Source: Bacillus sp. WMMC1349 (GTDB taxonomy: Bacteria; Bacillota; Bacilli; Bacillales; Bacillaceae). From it: a DNA stretch of 64,000 nt. The notes below the pieces were generated by a model. It did no database searches. It was not told where the DNA came from and saw only the letters and a program-made list of their open reading frames with translations. Every line of letters begins with the position of its first letter. Position 1 is the first letter of the stretch. Made by a program: the position numbers and the translations under genes. Shown piece after piece: positions 55,058-64,000 of the stretch. The stretch spans positions 3,256,501 to 3,320,500 of the forward strand of contig NZ_JABJUQ010000007.1 of assembly GCF_013155385.1 (NCBI RefSeq), read 5' to 3'.

Positions 55058-55816
55058 TTATAATCTTTTCTTAACTGCGTTCTTTGCATAATGAACAAAA
55101 CACCATGTTGCTTTGACCAAGTGAAGACGTTCGATTTCTCGGTACACATACCAAGTTTTTTGAGCTGCCTTCCATTTGTTTCTCGAAATTGAATTGTTAA
55201 CAATTCGGTATTCGGCTAAAGGTTTATTCAGTCCATATGCCTTAAATCCCCTTTTTAAAATAGACAGCCATGTTGCTAAATCTTGACGAGTCCTGATGTT
55301 TGGCATTTCTATAGGTCCTGTTTGCTCAGTGTCAATCATTACTGTTAAACAGCCGATAATCGTGTTCTTTAAGACATCATCATATGTCAAGCTTTCTGGT
55401 GCCTGAATCGTTTTTTGAAGTGGTTCTCCGTTTTGACTGATCAATTCGTAAGCTGTAAATGTAAAAGCATATTGATGATCTCTCATAAATGCGAGTTGTT
55501 TTTCTAGCTTCTCTTTTTTCCAGACATCATCACTATCCAAAAAAGCCAAATAGCGACCCTTCGCTTGTTTCAATGCCGCGTTTCGGGCTACAGCAGCTCC
55601 CCCGTTTTCTTTTAAATTAATAAGACGTATTCGGCTGTCCTTTTGTTCATACGATTGAATAATGTCTCTTGTTCGATCAGTTGAGTGATCATTGGCAATA
55701 ATCATTTCCCAATCGAGAAAGGTTTGATTTAACAAAGATTCAATTGTCTTCCCAATAAAATTCTCGGCATTATAGGCAGGTGTTATCACAGATATGAGTG
55801 GTTTTTTACTTGTCAT
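55058..55816 (-). CDS. tuaG: TuaG, teichuronic acid family-2 glycosyltransferase
   Basis: 252 residues. GT-A signature VITPAYNAENFIGKTIESLL, DHSTDRTRDII, GGAAVARNAALKQAKGRYLA, and the DxD-type FLDSDDVW near 95. Cytoplasmic; acts on the lipid-linked precursor. Directly follows tuaF and is close to tuaH. Confidence 0.93.
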   Translation of the reverse strand: MTSKKPLISVITPAYNAENFIGKTIESLLNQTFLDWEMIIANDHSTDRTRDIIQSYEQKDSRIRLINLKENGGAAVARNAALKQAKGRYLAFLDSDDVWKKEKLEKQLAFMRDHQYAFTFTAYELISQNGEPLQKTIQAPESLTYDDVLKNTIIGCLTVMIDTEQTGPIEMPNIRTRQDLATWLSILKRGFKAYGLNKPLAEYRIVNNSISRNKWKAAQKTWYVYREIERLHLVKATWCFVHYAKNAVKKRL

Positions 55817-55843
55817 CGTTCTGCTTCACATCCCAATTCAAAT

Positions 55844-56524
55844 TTAGGCTTCACGAAAAACTTCAGGAACAACAATGATAAAAAATGACAGTGCTAACCC
55901 GATCAAAACGCCTAACACCGCTCTTTTTTTAGGTGTCATTCCAACGCCGCCGCTATCTAAAGCAGTTAATGGTTCGACTTCCTCTGCGGCTTTTATTTCC
56001 AGTTTTCTTGTTTCAAGATCGTACAAAAACCGCTGTTTATCTACTTTTGAATCGTGACTGACCGATTCGTTTTTAAGAGCTTTTATGTTTTTATCGATCA
56101 CTTGCTCTCTTTTTAAAAACCGATTTTTGTCTTTTTTAAAAAAGGTATCTCTAATTTTTTCTAAAACAGTGAAGGTCTCCTTTTGGTCAGCTCCTAAATA
56201 GCTAAGATTGAAAACAGTGTCTGAGCGAATTTCGACCAACAGTTTGTCTTTCATGTCTGTCAATTCCTCTTCATCCATTTCTGGAAAAACCTCTTTTAAA
56301 AATGGCTCACTTTTGAATAAAACAGAAACTTCTTTCGTTTTGGTGTAAAGCGGGTCTCCATAATTACCTGTCGAGATTGTGACAGAGGCTTTGTAATTAG
56401 ACGGTGAATTCCCTTTCGGAAAAATATATCCTAACAACCCAAGAACAAGCGGTAGTGCCAAAATTGGCACAATGTACTTTTTGGTTCTTCCTACAATACG
56501 TTTCATAAAATTGTTCACAGCCAT
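55844..56524 (-). CDS. tuaF: TuaF, Wzz-like chain-length/export protein
   Basis: 226 residues, the B. subtilis length. Two membrane segments (about 15-32 and 200-222) enclose an extracellular helical domain, as in polysaccharide co-polymerases of the Wzz/YveK type. It overlaps the tuaE end by 10 bases. It likely regulates chain length or passage across the membrane. Confidence 0.9.
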   Translation of the reverse strand: MAVNNFMKRIVGRTKKYIVPILALPLVLGLLGYIFPKGNSPSNYKASVTISTGNYGDPLYTKTKEVSVLFKSEPFLKEVFPEMDEEELTDMKDKLLVEIRSDTVFNLSYLGADQKETFTVLEKIRDTFFKKDKNRFLKREQVIDKNIKALKNESVSHDSKVDKQRFLYDLETRKLEIKAAEEVEPLTALDSGGVGMTPKKRAVLGVLIGLALSFFIIVVPEVFREA

Positions 56525-58011
56525 TTCTCCCTGTTCATTAATTTTTCCCCTGAACGAGCTAACATACTAACTTCAAGACGTTCCGCTTTAAAGGTGTTCA
56601 CAGTTGCAATCACAAGAGCAAGAAACACCCAATGAAAATATAAGTTCGAGACAGAACTAGGACTGATGCTTGAGACAAGAAAGCTGACTAGCGCTGTAAT
56701 CAATCCTTCTAACAGAAGCTTATAGCGTCTTTCCAGTTTTCTCTGATGAAAACGGAAAAGCATTGTTATCAAATAGATATACATGGTTAAATAACTGAGC
56801 ATCATGATCACCCCGAAGTTTGCCATGATCTCAATGAGCCAATTATGAACCTCAACGACTTGGTCAGTATCAAATAGCGGCTGATGTTCTAAGTAGTATG
56901 AGACATTTCCAGCACCTACGCCAAATCCATATGTATCCAACAAATAATGCCCGGCGTTTTTCAAAAGGTTCGCCCTGGCAATGTTTGAAGGCAATGGTTC
57001 ACTAAAATCATGTGTAGCTTGCGGTGCTAAAAATAATGTATAAACAATATTTGAGATCTTGCCAGCATATAGAGTGGCAAAAGCGATGAATCCGGCAAAA
57101 CCGATGGTGATGGCCCACTTTTTTAAATAGCGAGGCAGTAATAGGAATACATAAAGTGCAAGACCTGCCATAATTCCCAATAGACTGGCCCTTGAACCTG
57201 TTAAAAAAATTAAATAGAACGAACATAGAGCCAGGAGAAAACCGAGAACCTTCAGAAATACGTTTTTAATGTTTTTGAAATAGGCTAAATATAAGAAAAA
57301 ACTAATGGATAGAAAGGTTGCAAAATCATTTTGATTAAAAAAAACGGATGTTGGGTAATGTTGCTTATAATGCGGTCCCTCATAAAGTGTGGAGCTTGGA
57401 AGATGGTTTAATGTAAAATGATTGTAAAAGCCGAGTACCATTAAAAAGATGGTCATGACCATCCATATGTAGTAAAATGCCAACAACCGCTTCATTTTCT
57501 GAACATACATCACGATCAAAAAAACAAAAAATATCCCCATCCCCATAAGTGATAAATATTTGATCCCATTTGTAACAGACTTGACCCAAAGCAACGAAAT
57601 CATTCCATAACAAAACCAAAAACTGAAAAATAGGAGAATCCCCTTAACATGGACCTGTTTCCACTGTTCTAGATGATGATTACTTTTTATCAGTTCAAGT
57701 AGAAATAAACCAGCAGCAATCATCAGAAGTATTCTGTATGGAAACAGACTGAAAAATCCCAATTTAATTGTAAAAAACGCATTATTTGCAAAAGTTGCAG
57801 CAATCAAAAGATAAATGACAGAAATTTTCAACTTATCATATGACAAGTATGGTTTGAGCAACAAAACCACTGCAAAAACGCTCAACATGAGAAATACAAA
57901 TAAAATCATTTTTGTACTTTTTTGAGCCAATATTTGAGTTAATCCAAAGCCAGCGGTGAGAGCAGTAAACCATATGAGCACACCAGCCGCCGAACGTTTC
58001 AAACTCATCAT
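56515..58011 (-). CDS. tuaE: TuaE, teichuronic acid polymerase (O-antigen-ligase family)
   Basis: 498 residues with about twelve membrane segments and a Wzy_C/O-antigen-ligase centre (SRASLLGIMAGLALYVFLL near 275, and VVEVHNWLIEIMANFG near 390). It polymerises the disaccharide repeats outside the membrane. Behind AGGAGGGGAAATG. In B. subtilis it directly follows tuaD; here another gene lies between. Confidence 0.92.
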   Translation of the reverse strand: MMSLKRSAAGVLIWFTALTAGFGLTQILAQKSTKMILFVFLMLSVFAVVLLLKPYLSYDKLKISVIYLLIAATFANNAFFTIKLGFFSLFPYRILLMIAAGLFLLELIKSNHHLEQWKQVHVKGILLFFSFWFCYGMISLLWVKSVTNGIKYLSLMGMGIFFVFLIVMYVQKMKRLLAFYYIWMVMTIFLMVLGFYNHFTLNHLPSSTLYEGPHYKQHYPTSVFFNQNDFATFLSISFFLYLAYFKNIKNVFLKVLGFLLALCSFYLIFLTGSRASLLGIMAGLALYVFLLLPRYLKKWAITIGFAGFIAFATLYAGKISNIVYTLFLAPQATHDFSEPLPSNIARANLLKNAGHYLLDTYGFGVGAGNVSYYLEHQPLFDTDQVVEVHNWLIEIMANFGVIMMLSYLTMYIYLITMLFRFHQRKLERRYKLLLEGLITALVSFLVSSISPSSVSNLYFHWVFLALVIATVNTFKAERLEVSMLARSGEKLMNREKWL

Positions 58012-58041
58012 TTCCCCTCCTTTTTGCGAATTTTAGGAGTG

Positions 58042-58065
58042 GGCTGCTGGCATAAACCAGCAGCC
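58042..58065 (-). promoter_or_regulatory. GC-rich hairpin between the extra epimerase and tuaE
   Basis: GGCTGCTGG-CATAAA-CCAGCAGCC: perfect nine-pair stem directly after the epimerase stop, without a U-run. It could protect or process the message, or attenuate tuaE expression. Confidence 0.55.
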
Positions 58066-58072
58066 AGCTGTG

Positions 58073-59002
58073 TTAAGCATTCATTTCTTTTTTATAAAAG
58101 GAAATGGTCTTTTTCAACCCTTCATCAAGTGGCATTTCCGCTTCCCAGTTTAGTAATTTTTTTGTTTCCTCATTGCTTAGTGTACTGTGGCGAATGTCTC
58201 CCGGTCTTTCAGCCTCATAAATTGGAGAAAGTGTAGAATTTGTCGCCTTTTTCATTTCTGTAAACAGTTCATTGACTGTAATGGAAAAGCCGTTTGAAAC
58301 ATTTAAACAAACGTTTGATTGAGCTTTAAGGGCTTTAATATTTGCCGATGCCACATCACCAACATAAATAAAGTCTCGAGACTGCTCACCGTCTCCAAAA
58401 ATGACTGGTGATGTTCCGCTTGTTAACAAATCGGAAAAAATAGAGACTACACCACCCTCACCTTTTGCATCTTGCCGAGGTCCATAAACATTGCTGTATC
58501 TTAAAATGCAGTACTCAACCCCATAAAGGTCATAGGCTATTTTTAAATAGTTTTCAACTGTAAGCTTTGTCAATCCATAAGGAGAACCTGGATTTGTCTT
58601 GTGACGGGTGTCGACAGGCAGATAGTCGGGATTCCCGTATACAGCAGCAGTCGAAGCAAAAATAATTTTGTTCACGCTGCATTCACTGGCAGCTTTGATG
58701 ATATGCAATGAACCTCTTATATTGATGTTTTCATCTTTTAAAAAATCGCTGACAGATTCTGCAACACTCACTTGTGCTGCCAAATGAATGATATAATCGG
58801 GATTAATGCGTTTGATCAGTTCGATAACATCCGGTGCTGTTACATCATGCTCATAAAAATCGATAGGAAGTCCCTCAATATTTGAGAGATGCCCTGTTGT
58901 CAAATCGTCTATGATTGCTACTTGATAGTTTTCTTGCAATAACTGTTCTGCAATATGGGAACCGATAAATCCGCATCCGCCTGTCACTAATACTTTTTCC
59001 AT
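58073..59002 (-). CDS. NAD-dependent UDP-sugar C4-epimerase in the tua operon
   Basis: 309 residues from ATG 59002, six bases after GGGGTG. Extended SDR: Rossmann TGGCGFIGSHIAEQL at 6-20, catalytic Ser/Thr region ASTAAVYG near 118, YGLTK (Tyr, Lys) near 142-146, SNVYGPRQ near 170, and substrate loop SRDFIYVGDVA. It resembles UDP-glucose/UDP-GlcNAc or UDP-glucuronate 4-epimerases. B. subtilis tua has no such gene. It probably supplies UDP-GalNAc, or UDP-GalA from the TuaD product; the substrate cannot be told from sequence. Confidence 0.9.
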   Translation of the reverse strand: MEKVLVTGGCGFIGSHIAEQLLQENYQVAIIDDLTTGHLSNIEGLPIDFYEHDVTAPDVIELIKRINPDYIIHLAAQVSVAESVSDFLKDENINIRGSLHIIKAASECSVNKIIFASTAAVYGNPDYLPVDTRHKTNPGSPYGLTKLTVENYLKIAYDLYGVEYCILRYSNVYGPRQDAKGEGGVVSIFSDLLTSGTSPVIFGDGEQSRDFIYVGDVASANIKALKAQSNVCLNVSNGFSITVNELFTEMKKATNSTLSPIYEAERPGDIRHSTLSNEETKKLLNWEAEMPLDEGLKKTISFYKKEMNA

Positions 59003-59019
59003 TGTTAACACCCCGCGTT

Positions 59020-60351
59020 TTATACTTTTGTTAAAATCTTCTCTCCCTGGATTTCAGGGCGGCCAATTGAATGATAAATAAATCCTTCTCTTTTCATATC
59101 TTCTAGTCTAAATAAATTTCGTCCATCAACTAAAATAGGTTGTTTTAAACATGTTTTCAGTTTTGTTATATTCATATGCTGAACTTGCGGCCATTCTGTC
59201 AAAATTAGGCATGCATCTGTTTCTTTAGCTGTTTCAAACAAATCCTCACTATAAACAACTTGGTCACCAAGAAGTCGTTTTGCTTCAGGGATTGCGATCG
59301 GATCATATGCTTTCACTTGTGCTCCAAGGTTGTGAAGCATTGGAATGACATCCAAAGCTGGAGATGAACGCATATCATTTGTATTTGGCTTAAATGCCAG
59401 ACCAAGGACCGAAATTGTTTTGCCTTGAAGATCCCCGAACACATGAAGCAGTTTTTGAACAATATGAGCACGCTGTTTTTGGTTTGTCTCAATGACAGCT
59501 TCAATCATTTTAAACGGATAACCGACTGATTTGGCAATTTGCAGTAAAGCCATCGTGTCTTTTGGAAAACATGAGCCACCAAAACCAATTCCCGCATGTA
59601 AAAATTTTTTACCGATTCGGCTGTCTAGTCCGACACCTTCAGCAACTTTTTCAACATCTGCTCCTACTCTTTCACAAATATTTGCAATATCATTAATAAA
59701 AGAAATCTTTGTTGCCAAAAATGCATTGGCTGCATATTTAATCATTTCCGCACTTTCAAGGTTTGTTTTCACAATTGTGGTTTCGAACGGTTGATGTAAT
59801 TCTTCAATGATCGTTGCAGCTTTTTCACTAGTTGCACCAATGACGGCTCTTTCCATATTCATCGTATCAGCAATAGCCGTTCCTTCACGGAGAAATTCTG
59901 GGTTTGAGACTACATCAAACGGATGTCTGCCTTTTGAAACCTGCTGAATGATTGATTGAACGAGTTTCCCCGTTCCAACAGGGACAGTACTTTTATTTAC
60001 GATAATTTTATAGCCGTTTAAGTTGGCACCGATGATGTTTGCTACTGCTTTGACATGACGTAAATCGGCTTCCCCATTTTCCGACATTGGTGTTCCAACT
60101 GCTATATAGATAATATCAGCCTTTCTGATTGACTCTGGAATGTCTGTTGAAAAGAATAAACGGTTTTCTTTCGTATTTTTATCAACCAGTTCTTTTAGTC
60201 CGCTTTCATAAATTGGGATGATACCTGCTTTTAGACTGCTTATTTTTTCAATGTCTATATCACAGCAGACAACTGAATGTCCTACCTCAGCAAAACAAGT
60301 TCCAGACACCAGTCCAACATACCCTGTTCCAATAACAGCGATTCTTTTCAA
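59020..60351 (-). CDS. tuaD: TuaD, UDP-glucose 6-dehydrogenase
   Basis: 443 residues from TTG 60351, ten bases after GGAGGG (gives MKRIAVIGTGYVGL; the ATG codons further up abut the site). NAD site GTGYVGLVSG; catalytic Cys in GFGGSCFPKDT near 255; APNT-type KPNTNDMRSSPAL near 320. It oxidises UDP-glucose to UDP-glucuronate, the acid sugar of teichuronic acid. The tail is shorter than in B. subtilis (461). Confidence 0.95.
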   Translation of the reverse strand: MKRIAVIGTGYVGLVSGTCFAEVGHSVVCCDIDIEKISSLKAGIIPIYESGLKELVDKNTKENRLFFSTDIPESIRKADIIYIAVGTPMSENGEADLRHVKAVANIIGANLNGYKIIVNKSTVPVGTGKLVQSIIQQVSKGRHPFDVVSNPEFLREGTAIADTMNMERAVIGATSEKAATIIEELHQPFETTIVKTNLESAEMIKYAANAFLATKISFINDIANICERVGADVEKVAEGVGLDSRIGKKFLHAGIGFGGSCFPKDTMALLQIAKSVGYPFKMIEAVIETNQKQRAHIVQKLLHVFGDLQGKTISVLGLAFKPNTNDMRSSPALDVIPMLHNLGAQVKAYDPIAIPEAKRLLGDQVVYSEDLFETAKETDACLILTEWPQVQHMNITKLKTCLKQPILVDGRNLFRLEDMKREGFIYHSIGRPEIQGEKILTKV

Positions 60352-60447
60352 AATGATCATTCCCTCCATTTAAGCTAACCCTTCAATCCAATAGCTTTGT
60401 ATAGGCAATGATGTTTTCTCTGTTTATTTATCAGCATGGACTTAATT

Positions 60448-61638
60448 TTACTGCTTTAAACGATGATTTTTTCGGATAACACCTTCATATCTTTTGATCA
60501 ATGTTTCGGCATTTTGCCTAGCATTATATTGTGAACAGACCTTATGATACAGCTCCTCTGTCATCTCCTTTCGCCAAATGCCACCTTCTGTATAGTTGAA
60601 GATTGCTTCTTTTAAAGCAGGGGCTGAGCGCGGTTTAATGAGCAAATCTTGATACTTGCCAAATAAAGATGGGACTCCCCCAACTGCTGTACATAAAACC
60701 GGAATCTTTAAAGCAAGCGCCTCAATCACAACGGTTGGCATGCCCTCTGAGTATGAAGGAAGAACAAACAGATCAGATGCTGTCAAATACTCAGAAATGT
60801 GCTGATTGGCAATTTGCCCTAACAAAAGTACTTTTCTTCCTGCTGTTTGATGAATGACTTGTTTTTCAGGACCATCACCGATAAAAACCGCGACATACCG
60901 ATCATCTAACTGACTGACAGCCTCAGCAAGTTCTCTGACACCTTTTTCTTTCACAAGGCGCCCGACAAAAGTGATCAGCCTTTTTCCTTTGGGAAGATTG
61001 AGTTTCTCTCTTAGTTGATCTTTTGAAACCGCTGGCTTTTGAAAATGGTCAAGGCTAACGCCAATCGGCAGCACTGAACTGTCAATTCTTATCATTTCCC
61101 TCGTTTTTTGCTGAAGTACTTCACTGACTGCCAAAACAGCTGATGCTGATTGTACCGCTGTTTTAAATGCTTGAAAAGCACTTTTGCTATAATGAGGATA
61201 GATATTGACATCACTGCCGTGTAATGTCAACACATAAGGTTTCTCCAGCTTTGTTGAAACAACAGCTCCAGCACCTCCAGAAGGCATGGCAAAATGCGCA
61301 TGGATCAAGTCTGGATTGAGCCTGTTTTTCGTCATCGTCTGCAGAACGCTCTTCGCCACGCGGTGATGCGGCTGGGCCCATTTTAACTGACCGGGTAATG
61401 CCATATAAGGCGGTCTGTAGATGGTGATCCCTTTTCGTTCTTGATGATCAGGGGGCCGACTTTGCCGATATTTCTTTTTAAAAACCCGTAAAGGTGCTGG
61501 GTTGACAGGGAAAGGACAAATGACTGATACATCAATGCCATGCATCTTCAATGCCTGTACTTGTGTCTCATGAAAAACACCTTCCCCAGGCTTTGCTTCA
61601 CTTGGATAAACACTGGTAAGCCAAAGAACTTTCAACAT
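60448..61638 (-). CDS. tuaC: TuaC, teichuronic acid GT4 glycosyltransferase
   Basis: 396 residues from ATG 61638 (MLKVLWLTSVYPSEAKPGEG). GT-B fold: HAHFAMPSGGAGAVV near 112, TFVGRLVKEKGVRELAEA near 225, SEGMPTVVIEALALKIPVLC near 305 with the EX7E pattern. The frame reaches 61659, overlapping tuaB, but has no site there. Adds sugar to the lipid-linked intermediate. Confidence 0.94.
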   Translation of the reverse strand: MLKVLWLTSVYPSEAKPGEGVFHETQVQALKMHGIDVSVICPFPVNPAPLRVFKKKYRQSRPPDHQERKGITIYRPPYMALPGQLKWAQPHHRVAKSVLQTMTKNRLNPDLIHAHFAMPSGGAGAVVSTKLEKPYVLTLHGSDVNIYPHYSKSAFQAFKTAVQSASAVLAVSEVLQQKTREMIRIDSSVLPIGVSLDHFQKPAVSKDQLREKLNLPKGKRLITFVGRLVKEKGVRELAEAVSQLDDRYVAVFIGDGPEKQVIHQTAGRKVLLLGQIANQHISEYLTASDLFVLPSYSEGMPTVVIEALALKIPVLCTAVGGVPSLFGKYQDLLIKPRSAPALKEAIFNYTEGGIWRKEMTEELYHKVCSQYNARQNAETLIKRYEGVIRKNHRLKQ

Positions 61639-61655
61639 TAAACGCCCTCTCTGAG

Positions 61656-63095
61656 TCAATTTCGGTACCGGACTTTGAGTGCCTTTTGATACACTTTACT
61701 GATGAGAAAGCCGTAAAAAACGGCACTGATTCCGACTGAGATGGTCAACTGCAGCCATGATTCAGTCGTAAGCTGTCTGCTGAAAACATTTAGAATCAGA
61801 GAAAGGCAAGCCATCATCACGGTCAAGATGAACGGTTTCATGATTGTTCTAAAATAGTCTTTCAGCTTCAACTGAATAACAAATTGCAACAGCCACCTGC
61901 CAATAAAAAAGTTGAGTAAGCTGACAGCAGCGTAGGTCCAAGCAAAAACCGATAAATCTTTTGTTAAAACTGCTGCATATAGTAAAAGACCATAGAGAAT
62001 CATAACACCACTATCCCAATAAAATGCCAGATCTGCTCTCCCTTTTGCCAATAAGATTGACCCGTTCGGATTCATCAGCACCCTGAGCAAACCGACAATA
62101 GCCAAAATATTGAGAATCGGAATAGCTGCAAGCCATTTTTCACTGAACATGACTTTAATAAATAAATCAGAAACAGTTGGCAGTCCGATCAAAAGTGGGA
62201 ATGAAACGAGTGCGAGAAGTTTTGTAACATTTAAAAAACCCTCTCTTAACGTTTCATTATCTCTTTGGTTTTTGGAGAAAACCGGAAAAGCAACTCTTGT
62301 AATAATCGGATTAATTTTCAGAACAGGGATTGTGATGATTTGATATGCTAAACTATAAATTCCTAAAGCCTCTGCTCCAAGAAAACGACCGATCAAAATC
62401 ATATCCATATTGGCACCCACTCTGTTCACCAACCGTGAAGCTAACTGGAATGCACCAAAAGCAAAAAAACTTTTTACTTCTCGTAGTGCAAACACAAATG
62501 AAGGACGCCATTTTTTAAAATATACAGCAAAGAACAAGATTCCTTTAAAAGAATTTAGAAAAACTTGTGACAAAACATAGGCAACGATTGGATCCATCAG
62601 AAATACCAAGCCGATGAGCATGATAAATGATGAAACATTTGCTCCGGTTTCAATTTTACTTAAAACCTGAAATTTCAAGTCTTTTTGAAGCATATATTGA
62701 TATTGCTGTCCAATCGGTGCAACTAAAAACATCATCGCCAATATTCGAATGAGTGACACAAGTTCATCACGCTGATAAAAGTCGGCAATGACAGGACTCA
62801 AGAAAAAAATACAGATAAATAACAGAATGCCTGTGATGATATTAAGCCAATACAAAGTAGATAATTGACGTTCATTTACTTTTTCCTTTTGAATTAAGGC
62901 CGCCCCAAAACCCATATCAAGTACAATTTGTGTAAAAATCGTCACTGTTGTCAGCATTCCGACTAAACCGAATTCAGCGATTGTCATGATATGACCTAGT
63001 AATACAAATTGCGCAATTTGAATAAACGTAATGATGATGGTAGAAGCGCTTGTCCACTTCGCACCATGTAATATTTGTTTTGTAATCGTTGACAT
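61656..63095 (-). CDS. tuaB: TuaB, Wzx-type flippase
   Basis: 479 residues (B. subtilis 483), about 12-14 membrane segments. Polysaccharide-transporter family start (LHGAKWTSASTIIITFIQIA) and a FGFGAALIQKE-like loop (GFGAALIQKEKVNERQLST). It flips the undecaprenyl-linked repeat to the outer face. Between tuaA and tuaC as in B. subtilis. Confidence 0.94.
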   Translation of the reverse strand: MSTITKQILHGAKWTSASTIIITFIQIAQFVLLGHIMTIAEFGLVGMLTTVTIFTQIVLDMGFGAALIQKEKVNERQLSTLYWLNIITGILLFICIFFLSPVIADFYQRDELVSLIRILAMMFLVAPIGQQYQYMLQKDLKFQVLSKIETGANVSSFIMLIGLVFLMDPIVAYVLSQVFLNSFKGILFFAVYFKKWRPSFVFALREVKSFFAFGAFQLASRLVNRVGANMDMILIGRFLGAEALGIYSLAYQIITIPVLKINPIITRVAFPVFSKNQRDNETLREGFLNVTKLLALVSFPLLIGLPTVSDLFIKVMFSEKWLAAIPILNILAIVGLLRVLMNPNGSILLAKGRADLAFYWDSGVMILYGLLLYAAVLTKDLSVFAWTYAAVSLLNFFIGRWLLQFVIQLKLKDYFRTIMKPFILTVMMACLSLILNVFSRQLTTESWLQLTISVGISAVFYGFLISKVYQKALKVRYRN

Positions 63096-63117
63096 AGCAC
63101 ATTTTCCTTACTTTGTA

Positions 63118-63777
63118 TTATCTGGCTCCATCACCAGTCAATACAACTTTAAACGTTTTAATGATCACCTTCAAATCGAGGAGAAACGTCATATTTCGAA
63201 TATAATATAGATCATGCACCAATTTTTCTCGCGGACTGATATCATAGCCTCCGTTGACCTGCGCTAGACCTGTTAATCCTGGCTTGACAACTAAACGGTT
63301 TTGAAATCCTGGAATGTCATGCTGAAATTTGGCAGTGAATATTGGTCGTTCCGGCCTCGGTCCGACAAGGCTCATATCTCCGATTAAAACATTCACCAGC
63401 TGTGGAAGTTCGTCAATTCTTGTCTTTCTGATGAATGCCCCGATCGACGTAATTCGCGGATCATTTTTTCTCGCCCATGTCGCTCCAGATTTTTCAGCAT
63501 CCATCCTCATTGATCTCAACTTATACAGCTTAAAGTGTTTACCGTCTTTCCCGACCCGCTCTTGACGGTAAAAAGGCGAACCAGGAGTTTCTATAGAAAT
63601 GATAACACAGAAGACGAGGATCACCGGCAATGTAACAGCGAGTCCAATAAGAGAGAGGACGATATCCATTGCCCGTTTCACATACAAATAATATTCTGCT
63701 TTTTCAGACAGAGTACAAGAATAGGTTTGCTGTGTTGAGTATTCATTATACACCCTTAAGCTTTTGTCCATACTCAC
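63118..63777 (-). CDS. tuaA: TuaA, initiating undecaprenyl-phosphate sugar transferase
   Basis: 219 residues from GTG 63777, seven bases after AGGTG; ATG 63783 is an alternative but abuts the site. One long membrane segment (about 37-60) and the family motifs ERVGKDGKHFKLYKLRSM, TRIDELPQLVNVLIGDMSLV, GPRPERP, KPGLTGLAQVNG. It transfers the first sugar-phosphate of the repeat to the lipid carrier. First gene of tuaABCD-epimerase-EFGH, directly behind PhoP boxes. Confidence 0.93.
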   Translation of the reverse strand: MSMDKSLRVYNEYSTQQTYSCTLSEKAEYYLYVKRAMDIVLSLIGLAVTLPVILVFCVIISIETPGSPFYRQERVGKDGKHFKLYKLRSMRMDAEKSGATWARKNDPRITSIGAFIRKTRIDELPQLVNVLIGDMSLVGPRPERPIFTAKFQHDIPGFQNRLVVKPGLTGLAQVNGGYDISPREKLVHDLYYIRNMTFLLDLKVIIKTFKVVLTGDGAR

Positions 63778-63839
63778 TGACATACACCTCACGATTTGGA
63801 TTGGTACTTTGTGATCTCTGCGTCAGTTTAGCATATGGA

Positions 63840-63877
63840 CGTAAATTGAATGTAAAAGACCTGTTAAAGAGTGTTAA
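63840..63877 (-). promoter_or_regulatory. PhoP boxes of the tua operon
   Basis: On the minus strand four direct repeats: TTAACA (63877), TTAACA (63867), TTTACA (63856), TTTACG (63845), spaced 10, 11 and 11 bases. The PhoP consensus is TT(A/T/C)ACA repeated every 11 bases. The -10 is unclear (TATGCT or TAAACT just downstream). Confidence 0.85.
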
Positions 63878-63976
63878 TCATATTATTTTTTCTTAAAAAT
63901 GATATGACTCCATGTTCTTAAAACAGTGGAATCATCATACTATATTTCCAAACAGAACGAAAATGAAAAAAGACAC

Positions 63977-64000
63977 AAAAAAAAGCCCAAAATGGCTTTT
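63977..64000 (-). terminator. terminator of a gene beyond the window
   Basis: Minus strand AAAAGCC-ATTTTG-GGCTTTTTTTT; the T-run points to transcription from the right (minus strand) ending here, upstream of tuaA. Confidence 0.7.

Overview
The window is chromosomal DNA from a Bacillus of the broad B. subtilis / B. licheniformis / B. pumilus relatedness. The gene order (yvnB, yvlDCB, uvrAB, csbA, minJ, swrA, ctpB, ftsXE, cccB, yvjA, prfB, secA, hpf, the fli and flg genes, comF, degV, degUS, yvyE, tagV, tagO, tua) follows the B. subtilis map as I recall it. Many small proteins (SwrA, DegS, DegU, FliS, CsbA) are close to the B. subtilis versions in length and sequence. Species cannot be fixed from sequence alone. 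No tRNA, rRNA, CRISPR array, prophage or intact insertion sequence was seen.

Layout. 1-3530: the tail of a Rap regulator with its Phr pheromone, a small frameshifted gene, and a MarR repressor beside a 14-TM drug exporter with a palindromic operator. 3540-9238: the very large exported phosphoesterase YvnB, then a yvlBCD envelope-stress operon with a SigW-like promoter. 9521-16716: a small gene, the SOS-controlled uvrBA operon with a perfect LexA box, csbA and the division protein minJ. 16885-24890: swrA (intact swarming regulator), ctpB, a coiled-coil M23 hydrolase beside ftsEX, cccB, yvjA, and prfB with its programmed +1 frameshift. 24951-28194: secA and hpf.

28341-44674 is a motility island: an unknown gene, fliT, fliS, fliD, flaG, SEVEN tandem flagellin genes, csrA, fliW, yviE, flgL, flgK, flgN, flgM and yvyF. 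B. subtilis has one hag gene at this place. Five or six of the seven flagellins carry their own SigD promoter, and six carry a leader hairpin that presents GGA, as a CsrA target does. One copy (37512-38360) has neither and appears to be read through from its upstream neighbour. FliW-CsrA-flagellin is a known autoregulatory loop, so the array multiplies both the targets and the FliW ligands of that loop. This is the most unusual part of the window.

44735-50432: the comF competence operon (comFC apparently starts at CTG), degV, and the DegS-DegU two-component system. 50633-63877: yvyE and tagV (plus strand), converging on tagO, then a teichuronic-acid operon tuaA-H that contains an additional sugar-nucleotide epimerase between tuaD and tuaE. 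The operon is preceded by four PhoP-type direct repeats, consistent with phosphate-starvation control. Five copies (some degenerate) of a ~115-175 bp non-coding MITE-like repeat with imperfect terminal inverted repeats are scattered between genes, two of them inside the flagellin array.
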